Assembly: GCA_001931875.2 (NCBI GenBank) | Contig: MSJH02000182.1 | Span: forward strand, 1 to 64,000 | Source of the DNA: Byssochlamys sp. IMV 00236 | Lineage: Eukaryota; Ascomycota; Eurotiomycetes; Eurotiales; Thermoascaceae | DNA: 64,000 nt | Reading direction: 5' to 3' | Part shown: positions 1 through 12,606 of the stretch, one piece after another | How the letters are laid out: every line of letters begins with the position of its first letter | Numbering within the stretch: the stretch's first letter is position 1 | Position numbers and translations under genes: made by a program | The notes under the pieces: generated by a model | The model's database searches: none | Seen by the model: the letters and a program-made list of their open reading frames with translations, nothing else | What the model was told of the DNA's origin: nothing

Positions 1-112
1 GAATCAATCTTTTACGTTTACTTGTCTAGAATCAATCTTTTACGTTTACTTGTCTAGAATCAATCTTTTACGTTTACTTGTCTAGAATCAATCTTTTACG
101 TTTACTTGTCTA
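1..112. repeat. 28-bp tandem repeat, four copies, open at window edge
   Basis: Four head-to-tail copies of a 28-bp unit that begins GAATCAATC and ends CTTGTCTA; each junction creates a TCTAGA hexamer. A degraded fifth copy follows (about 113-135). The array starts at base 1, so it probably continues to the left. It lies about 150 bp upstream of the GDP-fucose synthase start codon, so it is either a promoter-proximal minisatellite or the end of an intergenic one. Confidence 0.95.
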
Positions 113-228
113 GAATACGAGTACTTGCGTAGAATATAAAAAATGATCTGCGCCATTTACGTACTACGCCAAGCTCAATAGCCCAATTTTTATATTTAAA
201 CGCAGCATATTAAGCCCTTTTTCCAGCT

Positions 229-243
229 TTTTTTTTTTTTTTT
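229..243. promoter_or_regulatory. poly-T tract upstream of GFUS start
   Basis: A run of about 15 T, followed by a CT-rich leader, ends about 24 bp before the ATG at 267. Similar T or CT-rich leaders precede several genes in this window. In fungi such tracts commonly disfavour nucleosomes or form pyrimidine-rich 5' leaders; that role is inferred. Confidence 0.4.
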
Positions 244-266
244 CTTTCTTAATCTTTCATCTCAAC

Positions 267-1551
<1,285 letters not shown>

Positions 1552-1800
1552 AATTTAAAGTTTTGTATTTTACCGCTTCACAAAAAGTCATCGATAAAGG
1601 ATCCACTTGAGATTTTACTGGGATAGGAAATAGATTACTTCTGTAACATGATTAAGCCTTACTCTTTTATCAATCATATGCTTCAAGTGTAACTCTACTT
1701 TCTCCCCCGTTTTTCTGTAACGACTTTTACCCCGTGACAATATGTATAAATACAGCCGTATTTTTTTCTGTTGTCGTCGGATCTCCTTGTTTCTTTCTCC
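1552..1800. promoter_or_regulatory. intergenic region with TATA box for TPS2
   Basis: A 249-bp gap. TATAAATA at 1745-1752 lies 49 bp before the TPS2 start codon at 1801, a good core-promoter spacing. Nothing else recognised. Confidence 0.55.
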
Positions 1801-4682
1801 ATGATTCCTTTAACTGCAGAGAACGTAGCTCATTATTTGCCCCTTTCTGGTCAATCGCCTCATATCAAGGGACGTATCATTCATGTTACACATCAGATTC
1901 CATACAACATCCTTCGTGCTCAACACACTGACCACCAATTGCCTCTCTCTCCTCCTCGATCTCCTTCTTCCAAGTACCCTCCGCCCATGCCTGCCTTGGA
2001 CGAGCCGTCGTCTTCCGATGCTGTAGCCGCTGCACCTATTTCTAAGCTGGCACGCCATCATCGACGTGGCACTACCTTACGCATGAGGTTTCATGCTGCA
2101 GATTGGACTGTTGTAGAACGAAGAGGCCATCAAGCCCTGTATGCTGGACTTCAAAGCTTACGTAAAGATTATGAAACCATTCATATCGGTTGGACAGGTC
2201 CTATCAAGGAACAAGGTACACGTAAACTGATCGCTCCTAATAAGCTCGCTCTAGAGGATAAGGTCAAACTACAGGCTCTTCTTTGGGAAACAGCTCATGT
2301 TATACCTGTATTTCTTGATGAAAAATCGCATGGTCATTACGAAGGTTATTGTAAACAAGGTAGATCAATTCTTTTTTGTTTTTATTTATTTACTCATAAT
2401 ATTGCAGTTCTTTGGCCTGTATTCCATTATTTGGAAAGATCTTCCTCATGCAGTAGCAGAGTCGAAAAAAGCTACTGGGATGATTATGTAGCTGTAAACC
2501 GTCAATTTGCAAAGACGGTCATCGATCGATATCAACCAAATGATATTAGTAAGTTCCTTTTATTGTATTGTATTTGCTTAACCATTGTGTCATTTAGTCT
2601 TTATTAATGATTATCATTTGCTTTTGGTGCCTGAAATGATCCGTGAAGCACTGCCTGATGCAGCCATTGGTATCTTTATCCACGTCACTTTCCCAAGCTC
2701 TGAAGTATTTCGATGCCTTCAAAGTAAAATAAGACAAAGAAATAGATATAATCATAACCACTGACGAATCATCTTAGCTCGTAATGAGATATTACAAGGC
2801 ATCTTGGGAGCTAATCTAGCTGGTTTCCAGGTAAAATGACCAATACAAGGATTTTTTTCTTTGCCACTCATATTCTTAAAGACCTATTCATACGCGAGAC
2901 ATTTCATCTCTTCTTGTACACGTGTCTTGGGCTGTGAAACTACTCAGATCGGTGTCAGTCATCATGGAACCTTGATCTCAGTTGGCACCTTCCCAATCGG
3001 TGTTGATTGTGCCCGAGTAAGCCAATTTAGTAAACAGCCTGGTGTCCGACCCAAGATGAACGCTATTCGAGACATGCACAGTGGCAAAAAGATCATTGCT
3101 GGTCGAGACAAGTTGGACAGTACCAAGGGCATCCTTCAAAAGCTCCACGCATTCGAGGGATTTTTGAGGGATTATCCCGAATGGCGTAACAAGGTCGTCT
3201 TGATTCAGGTCGCTACACCCACTCATGGAGATCATTCCAAGCTGGAAGCCAAGATCTCAGAAACAGTGAGCCATATCAATGGCAAATACGGTTCTTTGGA
3301 ATATACGCCCATTCACTACTATCATCAAGACATTGACCGTGACGAGTACTATGCCTTGTTATCTGTGGCTGATTTACTTCTGATTACCTGCAGCCGAGAT
3401 GGCATGAACACAACTAGTTATGAATACGTTCTCTGTCAGCACCACAAGAATGAGCCTGGTCAACTCATCTTGTCTGAATTTACTGGAACAGCCGGATCCA
3501 TGAGTGCCGCTATTTTGGTCAACCCTTGGGATTACGCAGAGGTCGCAAAGAGCATCAATGACGCATTGACGATGTCCTTGGATGAGAAAGTCACACGTCA
3601 TGAGGTAAATGTGTAATAGATGGAAAAAAGGCTTCTTTTGTCCAACATTAGGTTAGCAACTCTATAGGCACGTTACCAGCCGAACCGCTGATTTCTGGGC
3701 TCATTCATTCATCAAGCAGCTTGTCACGATCAGTCAGCAACACGACTTGCAGTCCCGTGCGACACCTACCTTGAACAGTCCAAAGTTATTAACAGACTAT
3801 AAAGCAGCTAAAAAGAGAATCATGTTTTTTGATTATGATGTAAGTAGAATCATATTCTGGTTTTTCTAAAAGTTAAATATTCACACATAGGGAACTCTGA
3901 CTCCCATCGTGTCGGTTCCTTCGGCCGCCACGCCTTCTCCTGAAATGCTCAAGGCTCTTCAGGGTTTGTGTAACGATCCCAAAAATATTGTCTGGGTCAT
4001 CTCTGGAAGAGACCAAGCTACATTGGATGAATGGTTAGGCAGTAATATCAAAAACATCGGTCTTAGTGCAGAGCATGGATGCTATGTCAAACCTGTAGGT
4101 TCAAGTGAATGGCAGAGTGTAGTGGATGGTTTGGACATGAGCTGGAAATCGGATGTGATTGAGATTTTTGACTACTACACCGAGCGAACCCAGGGTAGCT
4201 TTGTAGAACATAAAAAGTCATCGGTCACATGGCATTATAGACAGGCTGATGCAGAATATGGGTAAGTGAATAAGAAAAAGAGTAGGATGATATTCAATCT
4301 ATTTAGTGCCTTCCAAGCTAAAGAATGTCAAAACCATTTGGAGAATGCTATTGTATCAAAGTATCCAGTAGAGATCTTGGTTGGTAAGAAGAACCTTGAA
4401 GTACGCCCCATGTCTATCAATAAAGGAGAAATTGTCAAGAGAATTCTATCAAAGAATCCAGACACGAACTTGGCCATTTGTGCCGGCGATGACAAAACAG
4501 ACGAGGACATGTTCCGTGCCCTGAGTTCTGCTCATCAAAGTCCATCCAGTGTCTGGCCAGAACGTGGCTCTCATCTCTATTCGATTACTGTTGGACCTTC
4601 CGAGAAGAAAACACATGCCAATTGGCACGTCAATACACCTCAAGAAATCATCCAGATGCTTCAGACTTTGGCTTGCTCATAA
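1801..4682 (+). CDS. TPS2: trehalose-6-phosphate phosphatase with N-terminal synthase-like domain
   Basis: Dephosphorylates trehalose-6-phosphate to trehalose. Eight exons (1801-2359, 2408-2548, 2598-2723, 2778-2830, 2882-3612, 3668-3839, 3891-4261, 4307-4682) join in phase to 842 residues. The N-terminal two thirds is a GT20 (trehalose-P synthase-like) domain: WTGPIKE, INDYHLLLVPEM, RDKLDSTKGILQKL and RDGMNTTSYEYV. The C-terminal third is a HAD phosphatase with DYDGTLTPIV (nucleophile Asp), VWVISGRD and AGDDKTDEDMF. The N-terminus reads HVTHQIPY instead of the NRLP plus GGL loop of active synthases, as in yeast Tps2, so the GT domain is probably regulatory within a synthase complex (inference). 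The start is the first ATG after the TATA box. The donor at 3613 (GTAATA) is unusual but is the only one that keeps frame into HVTSRTADFWA. Confidence 0.95.
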
Positions 4683-4743
4683 TTGAGCCAATCAAATGGT
4701 TTTTTTTTCCTTTTTCTTTTTCTTTTTTCTTGTAGCAACAATA

Positions 4744-7160
4744 ATGCTTATTAGAACAATATGCTTGTATTTTATCTTGCTGTTTAGTGGTATTTCAATA
4801 AAAACAATACATTCAAGGCTGCTCTTTCCTTATTTCTTCTTTTTTCTTATCTGTTCTTTATTGTTGCTTTTATTTGAAGTTAGGGCAGACGATATTGCTA
4901 CTACCCTTTACCCTCATATTTACACTAATCTAAACAATTGGCCATGTGTGAAACTATTGAATGCTACAGGTACAATCGGATGTCATTCACTAAAAAAGAA
5001 GAGTGGAATACTCTATCAAGCAAATACAACTCAAGATCTGGATAACTTTATCCATAACAACATCTTGACTAATGATGCTGCAGTTATTCTCACGCTTGAT
5101 TTGCTTACTACAAGTAACATTGAGCAGCTAATTCAGACTAAGAGAGTAGCGGGCATCATTGTGTTGATCAAGAACGAATTGAATAATACCAACATTCCTT
5201 CACCTGATTCAACTTGTCCCAACTGCCAATTCGGATTATATGCAAACGATTCTGATCCATACCAATGGAATCCACAAGCACTTAATCTAATAGAACAAAG
5301 CTTTGATATACCTATATTTGCAATCAAACCGACTGATGACATATCCAACAATGCCTATAACCAAATCAATCAAGTATGTGCTCAGCTACAAAACACAGTG
5401 TATCGCGCGCGTCATGTTAATCTCTTCCCGTCATTTTGTGTGTGTGTAGGCTGTAACGTACAATGTAGAGAAACAGTATAGACAATATCCACTAAAGGCT
5501 GTTGATTTTGATTTATTCATGTGGGCAGCAGTCAATGCAAAAACATGTCTTCGAAGAGGTAATAACTACCATTGATTACCTTTTTTTTTTAATAGAATGA
5601 ACTAAATACTTTTAGGTTGGTGTCAGCCAGTTGGCGGCATGAGCGTTTATTCTACACCATCAGTCAATCTTGATGCAGACGACAATAAACCAATCATTGT
5701 CGTCTCTTCAAATCTGGATAGTCGCGCCTTGTTTCATGACCTAACCATAGGAGCCTCAAAAGATATTTCAGGACTAGTTACGGTGTTGGCTATTGCTGAA
5801 GCTTTATCGCGTGTAAGGGTAGACATAAGCAAGACATGATAAATTTTCACACTTTATGTTATAGGCTCCTATAGCATTAGACACTTTACCAAAGCATATT
5901 CTGTATACCTTATTCACAGCAGAGGATTGGGCATTTGCTGGATCTCAGCGATTCGTAAAGGATATTATATCTCCTTTCGAATGCACCAATGCTACAAGGG
6001 CTATACCCTGCCCCTATCTGAATGCGACATGTACTTTCCCCTGTGTTCGAAATGCAGACTTTAAACGTATTCATTTTGACAAGATAGAAAGCATTTTTGA
6101 GTTCCAGTCTGTTTCTGGTATAAACTCCGATTATATGGGTTATTATATTCATGTTGATGATCAAGAACTAAATCAACCTCTTGTCGTATCTCTTGAGAAA
6201 TATCCCGGTCTGAATTCTGCTAGCTCAGATGGCATACAAAGAAAGCTCCCTCCAAGTAGTGCCATGAGTTTTCTTCAACAGAGCCGCAAGATAAAGGCAG
6301 CTGTCATTACCGATTACCAAAGCAAACTTGGAAAGTAAGTGAAAATCAAAAGATCAATGTCTAAAAACTAATTGACGCCATTTTTGTAGTCATTATAATA
6401 GTGATTTAGATTATCAAGTGGATTTGGATAAAATGACAAGCTCAATATGCGGACTTGTCAACTCCACTGCTAATGCTATTTATAATGAAGCCTCTAACAG
6501 AAATAGCAACTCCTCCCTCATCTCGGCTAACTGCACCCTTGTTCATTCTCTGCTTGATTGTCTTGTATCTAACTTTTCATGTCCACTGATGCAAAATTAC
6601 TTTAACGGTAAGTGATATACATACATCCTGTTTAAACAAAAGATTCATGTAAAGTGCTATTAGTATCTGGTATCAGTACAATTAGCCATTATGCGTCCGT
6701 TTTATCCTTCCAAAGCCCACAGCCTCAGCTTATACCAAGATTTGTGTTGAGCTTCTTGAGCTTCTTGAACGGTAAAGCAACGGATCGTGCATGCACAACC
6801 ATTCAAGATTGTGCAGTGGGTGAATACTGCATTATGCAAAAATGCATCAAGTCGCTTACAAATTACCATGAAGCGTACGGAACAGGGTTACAATATGATG
6901 AAAGAAAAAATATCGTCAAAATAGTTGATCCAAGTAAAGGAACATGGGTTGAAAGCACGTAAGTTTTTCAAATACTTGAAGATCAATCAATATACTTAGT
7001 CTTTGTTAGATGGGACGAGCCTCAGCTAAGAATATTCAACATAACGTCAAAGATGCATCAAGCTATTGAACTTGTGATAGGGCTTTTATGGGCTATTGTA
7101 AGCTTTGCGACTGTTTGGTTCGTGAAAGGATACTTGCGTAAATCTCTAAAGGTTGAATAA
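4744..7160 (+). CDS. NCSTN: nicastrin (gamma-secretase substrate-receptor subunit)
   Basis: A type I membrane glycoprotein. Seven exons (4744-5373, 5450-5558, 5616-5812, 5865-6334, 6390-6607, 6664-6958, 7010-7160) join in phase to 689 residues; human nicastrin is about 709. An in-frame ATG at 4696 would add 16 residues. Seen: hydrophobic signal segment ending near VRADD; CVKLLNATGTIGC, which matches a hallmark nicastrin N-terminal motif; aminopeptidase-like core with SSNLDSRALF and FTAEDWAFAGSQRF (the family Glu is retained); LPPSSAMSFL; many N-x-S/T sites; Cys-rich region near residues 570-600; one C-terminal membrane span (IGLLWAIVSFATVWFV) with a short cytosolic tail. In animals nicastrin works with presenilin, Aph-1 and Pen-2 in intramembrane proteolysis. 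It starts 61 bp after the TPS2 stop, so its promoter must be very compact or lie inside TPS2. Confidence 0.92.
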
Positions 7161-7270
7161 TAATAATAATAATACTAATACTAATAAAAAGCCATGTTAA
7201 ATACATTACACGTAAAACATGTATACAGTTTATTATACATAGCAGAGTTTTATCTATTTATTTATACACT

Positions 7271-8633
7271 TCATTTCTTGGCTTGAGTGGTTTCTGTGGC
7301 GACTTTAGCTGTATCTTTACTGTCCTCCTTTTTTACTTCTTTGACAGTTTCATCAGTAGCTTTAGGTGCATCTTTACTGTCCTCTTTCTTCACTTCCTTA
7401 ACAGCTTCAGCGGCCTCATGGGCAGCCTGAACACCATCCTCCTTCTTTACTTCCTTAACAGCTTCAGCAGCCTCATGGGCAGCCTGAACACCATCCTCTT
7501 TCTTTACTTCTTTCACTGCATCTGCAGCAGCATTGGCAGCATTAACACCATCCTCCTTCTTCACTTCTTTGACGCCTTCTTCGGCTTGCTTGACAGCATC
7601 TAAGGCTTCTTTTTGCTTCTTGTTACTCTTCTTGCTCTTTCTTGTTTTCTCACTTCCGCTTTCCTTGTCGTCCTTCTCTTGTTTTGTCTTTGTTCTTCTT
7701 AAAGGCTTTTTCTTTTGAGAAGTAGCAGCTCTTACACTAATAGTGCGGCCTTTCAATTCAACCGTACCAAACTCCTTCAGCAATCTTTCCTGTTCCTCGG
7801 CAGACTCCAATTCGACAAAACCGTAGCCCTTGGATCGTCCTCTTCTACCAGGACGTGTCCTAATTCTGTTATTAAAAATTCTGGATAAAGGTCTGAACTC
7901 CTCCCCACAAACTTACGCTTTGTGTCTAGCAATCATAGCAGAGGTAACCTTGTACTCCTTGAATAAGGCATAAAGTTGAGGAACACCCATTCTGAAGGGA
8001 AGGTTGGCAACAAAGACAGATGTATTAGGCCCAGTTTCCTCCTCATGTGCTTCCTTCTCGTTCTTGTCATTTTGCTCCTTGGAGGTATTAGCAGCGGTAA
8101 TTTCTTTGGCTTTAGCTGGAGCAGTCTGTTCCTCCTCCTCACTAGATTCAGAAGCTTCAGCCTAAATAAAAGGGTTACTACAATACAAAGTCTATCACAA
8201 CCACTTACATTCTTGCGTCCGGTTCTCTTGGATGCAGGTCTATTTTTTCTAGGCTTCTTCTTTGCTGCTTGAGGGTTAGATATCTGAACTTTAATTTCAC
8301 GACCATCAAGTTCTTTCTTGGTCAGTTCCTTGACAGCCTTATCAGCTTCTTCTTGTGTATCATAACCAGCAAAACCATAGCCCTTTGATCTTTTACCGCG
8401 TCTTACAATAATAACCTCCTTACTAATACACGTCAACAGAGTTCTAAACATCATGATTGTACTTACACTTTGCCAGCTTCGCTGAGAAAACTTTCGAGTG
8501 TTTCTTCATTTGTTTGAAAGTTCAAGTTGGTAACGAAAACCTAAAGAGACGTTTAATATATGTATATATATATATCACATAAAACTTCAAGTACCCTGTG
8601 CAAAGTTTGTTCGGGAGTAGTGGCTTCAGACAT
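7271..8633 (-). CDS. two-RRM RNA-binding protein with KEVKKED repeat tail
   Basis: Predicted RNA-binding protein of 388 residues from five exons (8595-8633, 8467-8540, 8209-8422, 7917-8161, 7271-7865 in reverse order). RRM1 starts VFVTNLNFQTNEETL and has the RNP1-like KGYGFAGY; RRM2 starts SVFVANLPFRMGVPQL and has KGYGFVEL. The two are joined by a Lys-rich segment and an acidic segment. After RRM2 comes a basic KKKPLRRTK stretch, then five 19-residue repeats built on VKEVKKED (residues about 289-383), then TQAKK. The overall shape resembles fungal SBP1/NSR1-like proteins, but no ortholog is certain. The gene ends 110 bp from the convergent nicastrin gene. Confidence 0.85.
7289..7573 (-). repeat. 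coding 57-bp tandem repeat (five units)
   Basis: Five in-frame 57-bp units encode the 19-residue VKEVKKED-type repeats of the RRM protein. Units two and three are identical at protein level and nearly so in DNA; the last two have diverged to the SKD form. Copy number is likely to vary between strains. Confidence 0.9.
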
Positions 8634-8892
8634 AATATTCTACTAGGACGACTTAATATATAGGCTCGTATTAGTTTTTATTGGATATAAACACGCACCA
8701 AGTGCTTGATAAATAAAATAAAAAAAGAATAAGCTTGAAACAAGGGAAACTTATGGAAAAGAAAAGAAAAACTAATTTATGCTGGATGTTCATTGGACAA
8801 TCGGACTAAACTCAAAGCAACGATGACGTAAAAACCAGACTTGGCCCACCGGGACAAATTTGACAGCATAAATGCTAAAAAGCGTTTATTTT

Positions 8893-10409
8893 TTATAAAG
8901 CAACAGCAGTATTCGGCTCATCTGACACAATAGCATAGTCTGACAGAATAGTGTTTGGCTTATAGATTTCAGGCTTGGGGAACTTGGCATCTTCGAGCAA
9001 TACAAAAGGCGTGTCCAACTTTTCAATAATCTCTGGAATTATCTTTTCTTGCACAGACTCCACATCAATGTTGCTATTGCTGTTGTTTTTCAAAGGCTCT
9101 GGGACCGTTTCCTTTGTTTGTGTTACTAAAGCACGTCGAGCTTCTTTAACAGCTTTCACTGCAAAGTCAACAAAGAGTTCATCATACTTTTGAATGACTC
9201 CTTTATCTTTCTTGCTGATAACCTCATGAATAAGGAACCAGTCGTGCAAAAGATTTTCTTCAAGGAAGGTAAGATTGATCTTGCCGTCTTGCTTTATAAA
9301 GTCTACCATTTGGGCAATACTATCATACAAGACTTCCTTGATACCAGCAATCACAAGCACATTCTTTGGCAAGAATCTATCAAATTCGTTATTGATTTGA
9401 CTTATCCGTAGGATGGGCAAGTCCTCCATCTTGACATTTGGCAAATCCAGGTATTCTTTAAATACGGATTTTGCTAGAGACAGTGATATGATATCCTTCT
9501 TTTCATATTTCTTCCACGACTCCTGTGTTGTCTCGGGTGATACCAAAGGAGATGATAATAAAGCTGCAGCAGGCAAAGGAAGATCAAAGTTTGTCCTGGG
9601 TGCATCAAGGTTATCCAAGATGCCAGGTGCATAAGTTCTTATTAGTGTCTCTATGACAAGAGCCCCGCCTGCGGAGTCTCCAGAGAAGACGACTTTAGAA
9701 GGAGAAACACCGAGATGGTTCGTGAGATAGTTGTAAGCAGAGACACATTGATGAACAGGCTCAGGATATTTGTACTTGGGAGCTAATCCTAATAGTGCAA
9801 TGATAAAGCATGAATATTATTTCTAAATTTGGAACAATTTGGATTACCATATTCAACAGACATGATGCATGCATAGAGATTGTATTTGCTCTTGAAAAGC
9901 CTCAGCCAACTGATAAATGAATCCATATACATCGTACTATGTCCTGCTCTAAACCCACCTCCTGATAATAATATAAGAATCTATATGTAACTTGGAATAT
10001 TTTCTTTACCATGAATTTCAAAGATGACAATATCAGCCTTTTGTAACCGTTTAAGGGCGGTTTCATCATCACATCGTATCATTTCTGACATTATCAAACT
10101 TCCTTTCCAGTGTTCGTTATCGAATTTACGAATAAATCGTTTCTGCTCCTTGAGAGGACGTGTAAAGTCATTGATGATACTTCTACAAGCTGTTGGATTC
10201 ATTGCAAGGGCAGACCGGATTGTTTGTACTGCCAATGCAGGAGGAGAATTACGCTTGATTAATAAACGAATGTCGTCCATATGTTTAGTAAAGAAAAAAG
10301 GAAAAGAACTAAAAAAAAAAAAGGAATATTTATCTTTCACAACAGCAGCAACCCATATGATTTTCCTCCACAAGTGGTGTTTGTATTCTTGTGATACATG
10401 ATGTCGCAT
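8893..10409 (-). CDS. alpha/beta hydrolase, hormone-sensitive-lipase type
   Basis: Predicted esterase or lipase of the HSL-like group. Three exons (10010-10409, 9848-9961, 8893-9788) give 469 residues. The oxyanion motif HGGGF is formed across an intron; the nucleophile elbow is GDSAGG; the acid is probably the Asp of VLYDS and the base the His of LLHDW. The N-terminus has an amphipathic or membrane-like stretch (WRKIIWVAAVV) and a Phe run encoded by a T tract, so the true start is unsure; an ATG at about 10279 (MDDIRLL) is the alternative. A C-terminal extension of about 100 residues (VPEPLKNNSNSN onward) follows the catalytic domain. The substrate cannot be told from sequence. Confidence 0.85.
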
Positions 10410-10642
10410 AGGAAGATCATAACCTTTTAGGAAAGAACAGGGGAGGGATAATGTAAGATATATAAATATTCACAAGGGAATATTTCCCATCATTAGATAA
10501 AGTATAATGGTAGCTTTTTTATATACAAGACATTCACGTAACTGAGATCATTTTGGGAGGGTGATTGCAGAATCTACTTTTAGCACAGGTCACACATGCT
10601 CACTTTATGCTTAAAATACGTTTTATGGCCCTACCTTTTCTT

Positions 10643-10649
10643 TTATAAA
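10643..10649 (+). promoter_or_regulatory. TATA-like element before ATG6
   Basis: TATAAAA lies 18-24 bp before the ATG6 start codon at 10667. That is close for a TATA box, so the 5' leader would be very short, or this is only AT-rich sequence. Confidence 0.3.
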
Positions 10650-10666
10650 AATAAATAAATGCATAA

Positions 10667-12458
10667 ATGTCGTTTACCTGTCAACGTTGTAATCAGTCAT
10701 TAAAGATTGATGATTCCTTAATGAATCTAGAGCAAGCAGCTGCTGATATGCTTATTGGTATTTGAATAAAGGAAAAGCTCCTTTTCTGGAGAAAGCGCTA
10801 AACTACTTTACGATAGCGCCATTACTTGCAGAAGAACAGTATGAGGCGCAAGAACATCAAAAGCGTGCATCAAACAAGACAACATTTCCAGAACCCATGT
10901 CCCGTAAACTGATGGGAATCAAAAAACCTAGTTCCACACCTTCCCATACAACATTAGATAAACGAAGAAGCTTTCCTGTATCAGAGTCCTTTGTCATGCT
11001 TCCTCACCCTCAAGCTATTCACCATACAAGTAGTAGTAGTAGCAGTCATATTCGTAGCCCTAGTACGACTGCAAGGCCAGTTTCTCTCTTGACCTCCAAG
11101 TCAACCACTGTCCTCGGCAGTGCTTCCAAATCAGCAGCAACAACAGCACAAGATAATGGTTCTTCTTTTATGTCTAGCCCGAGTGCTGCAGCTATAGAAG
11201 AGGCAAACTGGACGAGGAATAACAGTTTATCTCATCGATTGAAAGTGGCCAACCGCTTGTTTGATATTATGTCAAGCAAGTCAAATGTAGACCATCCTTT
11301 ATGTCAGGAGTGCACAGATATGCTTTTAGAAGCTTTGGAAAAGCAATTGGAAGACGTGAGTCGTGAGAGAGATTGTTATATTGAATTTATGAAAAAGGTA
11401 AAAGATAACAAGTTGAGCGATGAAGAGGAGCAAGAGCTTAAGAAGCAGCTTGAGGAGGTAAATGATATTAGATAAAATGATAGAAAAAATAATAATATGA
11501 CTTAGTTACAAGTAGCAGAGGATGAGGCGTTGGAAGAGCTATCAGGACTACAAGAGGAAGAGAAGAAACTTGAACAGGAACTACAGAGTTTGGAACAGAC
11601 ATTGAAGTCACTGAACCAAGAAGAAGACCAATTTTGGGAGAAGTGTAATGAATATCAACTGGACCTTGACGCATTTCAAAATGAAAGAGATTCTATCAAT
11701 TTGAAATATGATCATGACGTGAGACAATACGAAAAATTGCAGAAAACAGTAGTTTATAATGATGCTTTCTGTATATCGCACGATGGGCCCTTTGGAACGA
11801 TCAATGGGTTTAGATTAGGTAGACTCAGTACACATCCCGTAAGTGCACGTACATGTATATACAATTCAGTCAAATTTATTCTTGTTTTAAGGTTGAGTGG
11901 AATGAAATCAATGCAGCGTGGGGTCAGACGCTATTGTTGTTGTATACTATAGCTAATAAGCTAAAGTTCCAATTCCAGACGTAAATAGATGTACAATCAG
12001 TGAGGAGAGCTTATTTTCATTGTTTGTTATAGATATCGATTGGTTCCTATGGGGTCATTTTCAAGAGTAGAAAAGATAGAGGGTGACAGTGTGCTATCTT
12101 ATGAACTGTAAGTACTATACATGTTGATACAAGATATGCTAACTCATATATATACAAATATAGATATGGTTCAGGTGACTTTGGGCTTAATAGAATGTTT
12201 TTAAATAGAAGATTTGATCATGCAATGGTAGCCGTTTTAAATTGTCTAAAGCAATTGACAGACTTTGCAGAAGAAAAGGACAAGAGCCTTCGATTGCCTT
12301 ATAGGATCAATAAGGACAAGATTGGCGATCTATCCATTCGATTACAGTTCAATCAAGATGAATCATGGACAAAGGCATTAAGATATATGCTTACTAATAT
12401 GAAGTGGATTCTTGTATTTGCAAGTAGAGCCAATACTTCAAATGAGCCATCAAAATGA
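10667..12458 (+). CDS. ATG6: Beclin 1/Atg6 (Vps30), PI3-kinase complex subunit
   Basis: Core subunit of the class III PI3-kinase (Vps34) complexes in autophagy and endosomal sorting. Six exons (10667-10757, 10817-11457, 11506-11838, 11892-11980, 12033-12107, 12164-12458) join in phase to 507 residues. Seen: N-terminal zinc-type CQRC; APLL after the first intron; Ser/Thr-rich linker; [15 protein letters not shown] and [12 protein letters not shown] (the conserved BH3-adjacent block); coiled coil (about residues 215-315); and the BARA domain with [29 protein letters not shown] and [14 protein letters not shown]. The first intron was placed at 10758-10816 because it has a CTAAAC branch site and restores both frame and the APLL motif. 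SNF8 follows on the same strand 148 bp later. Confidence 0.96.
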
Positions 12459-12606
12459 TTATTCATAAACAATAAAATCCTTTTATACCCGTCTTCTATA
12501 TTCATCAAAGCCATAACTGCACTTGAGAAGAGTAAATGCGGACAATAAAAAAGTAGCATAAACTCGAAACTTTCTTTTTTTTCTCTCTCTTTCTTATAAA
12601 CATCAG

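Noticed and set aside
1..135. CRISPR-like array
   Set aside because: The units are directly adjacent with no spacers, in a eukaryotic genome; it is a minisatellite.
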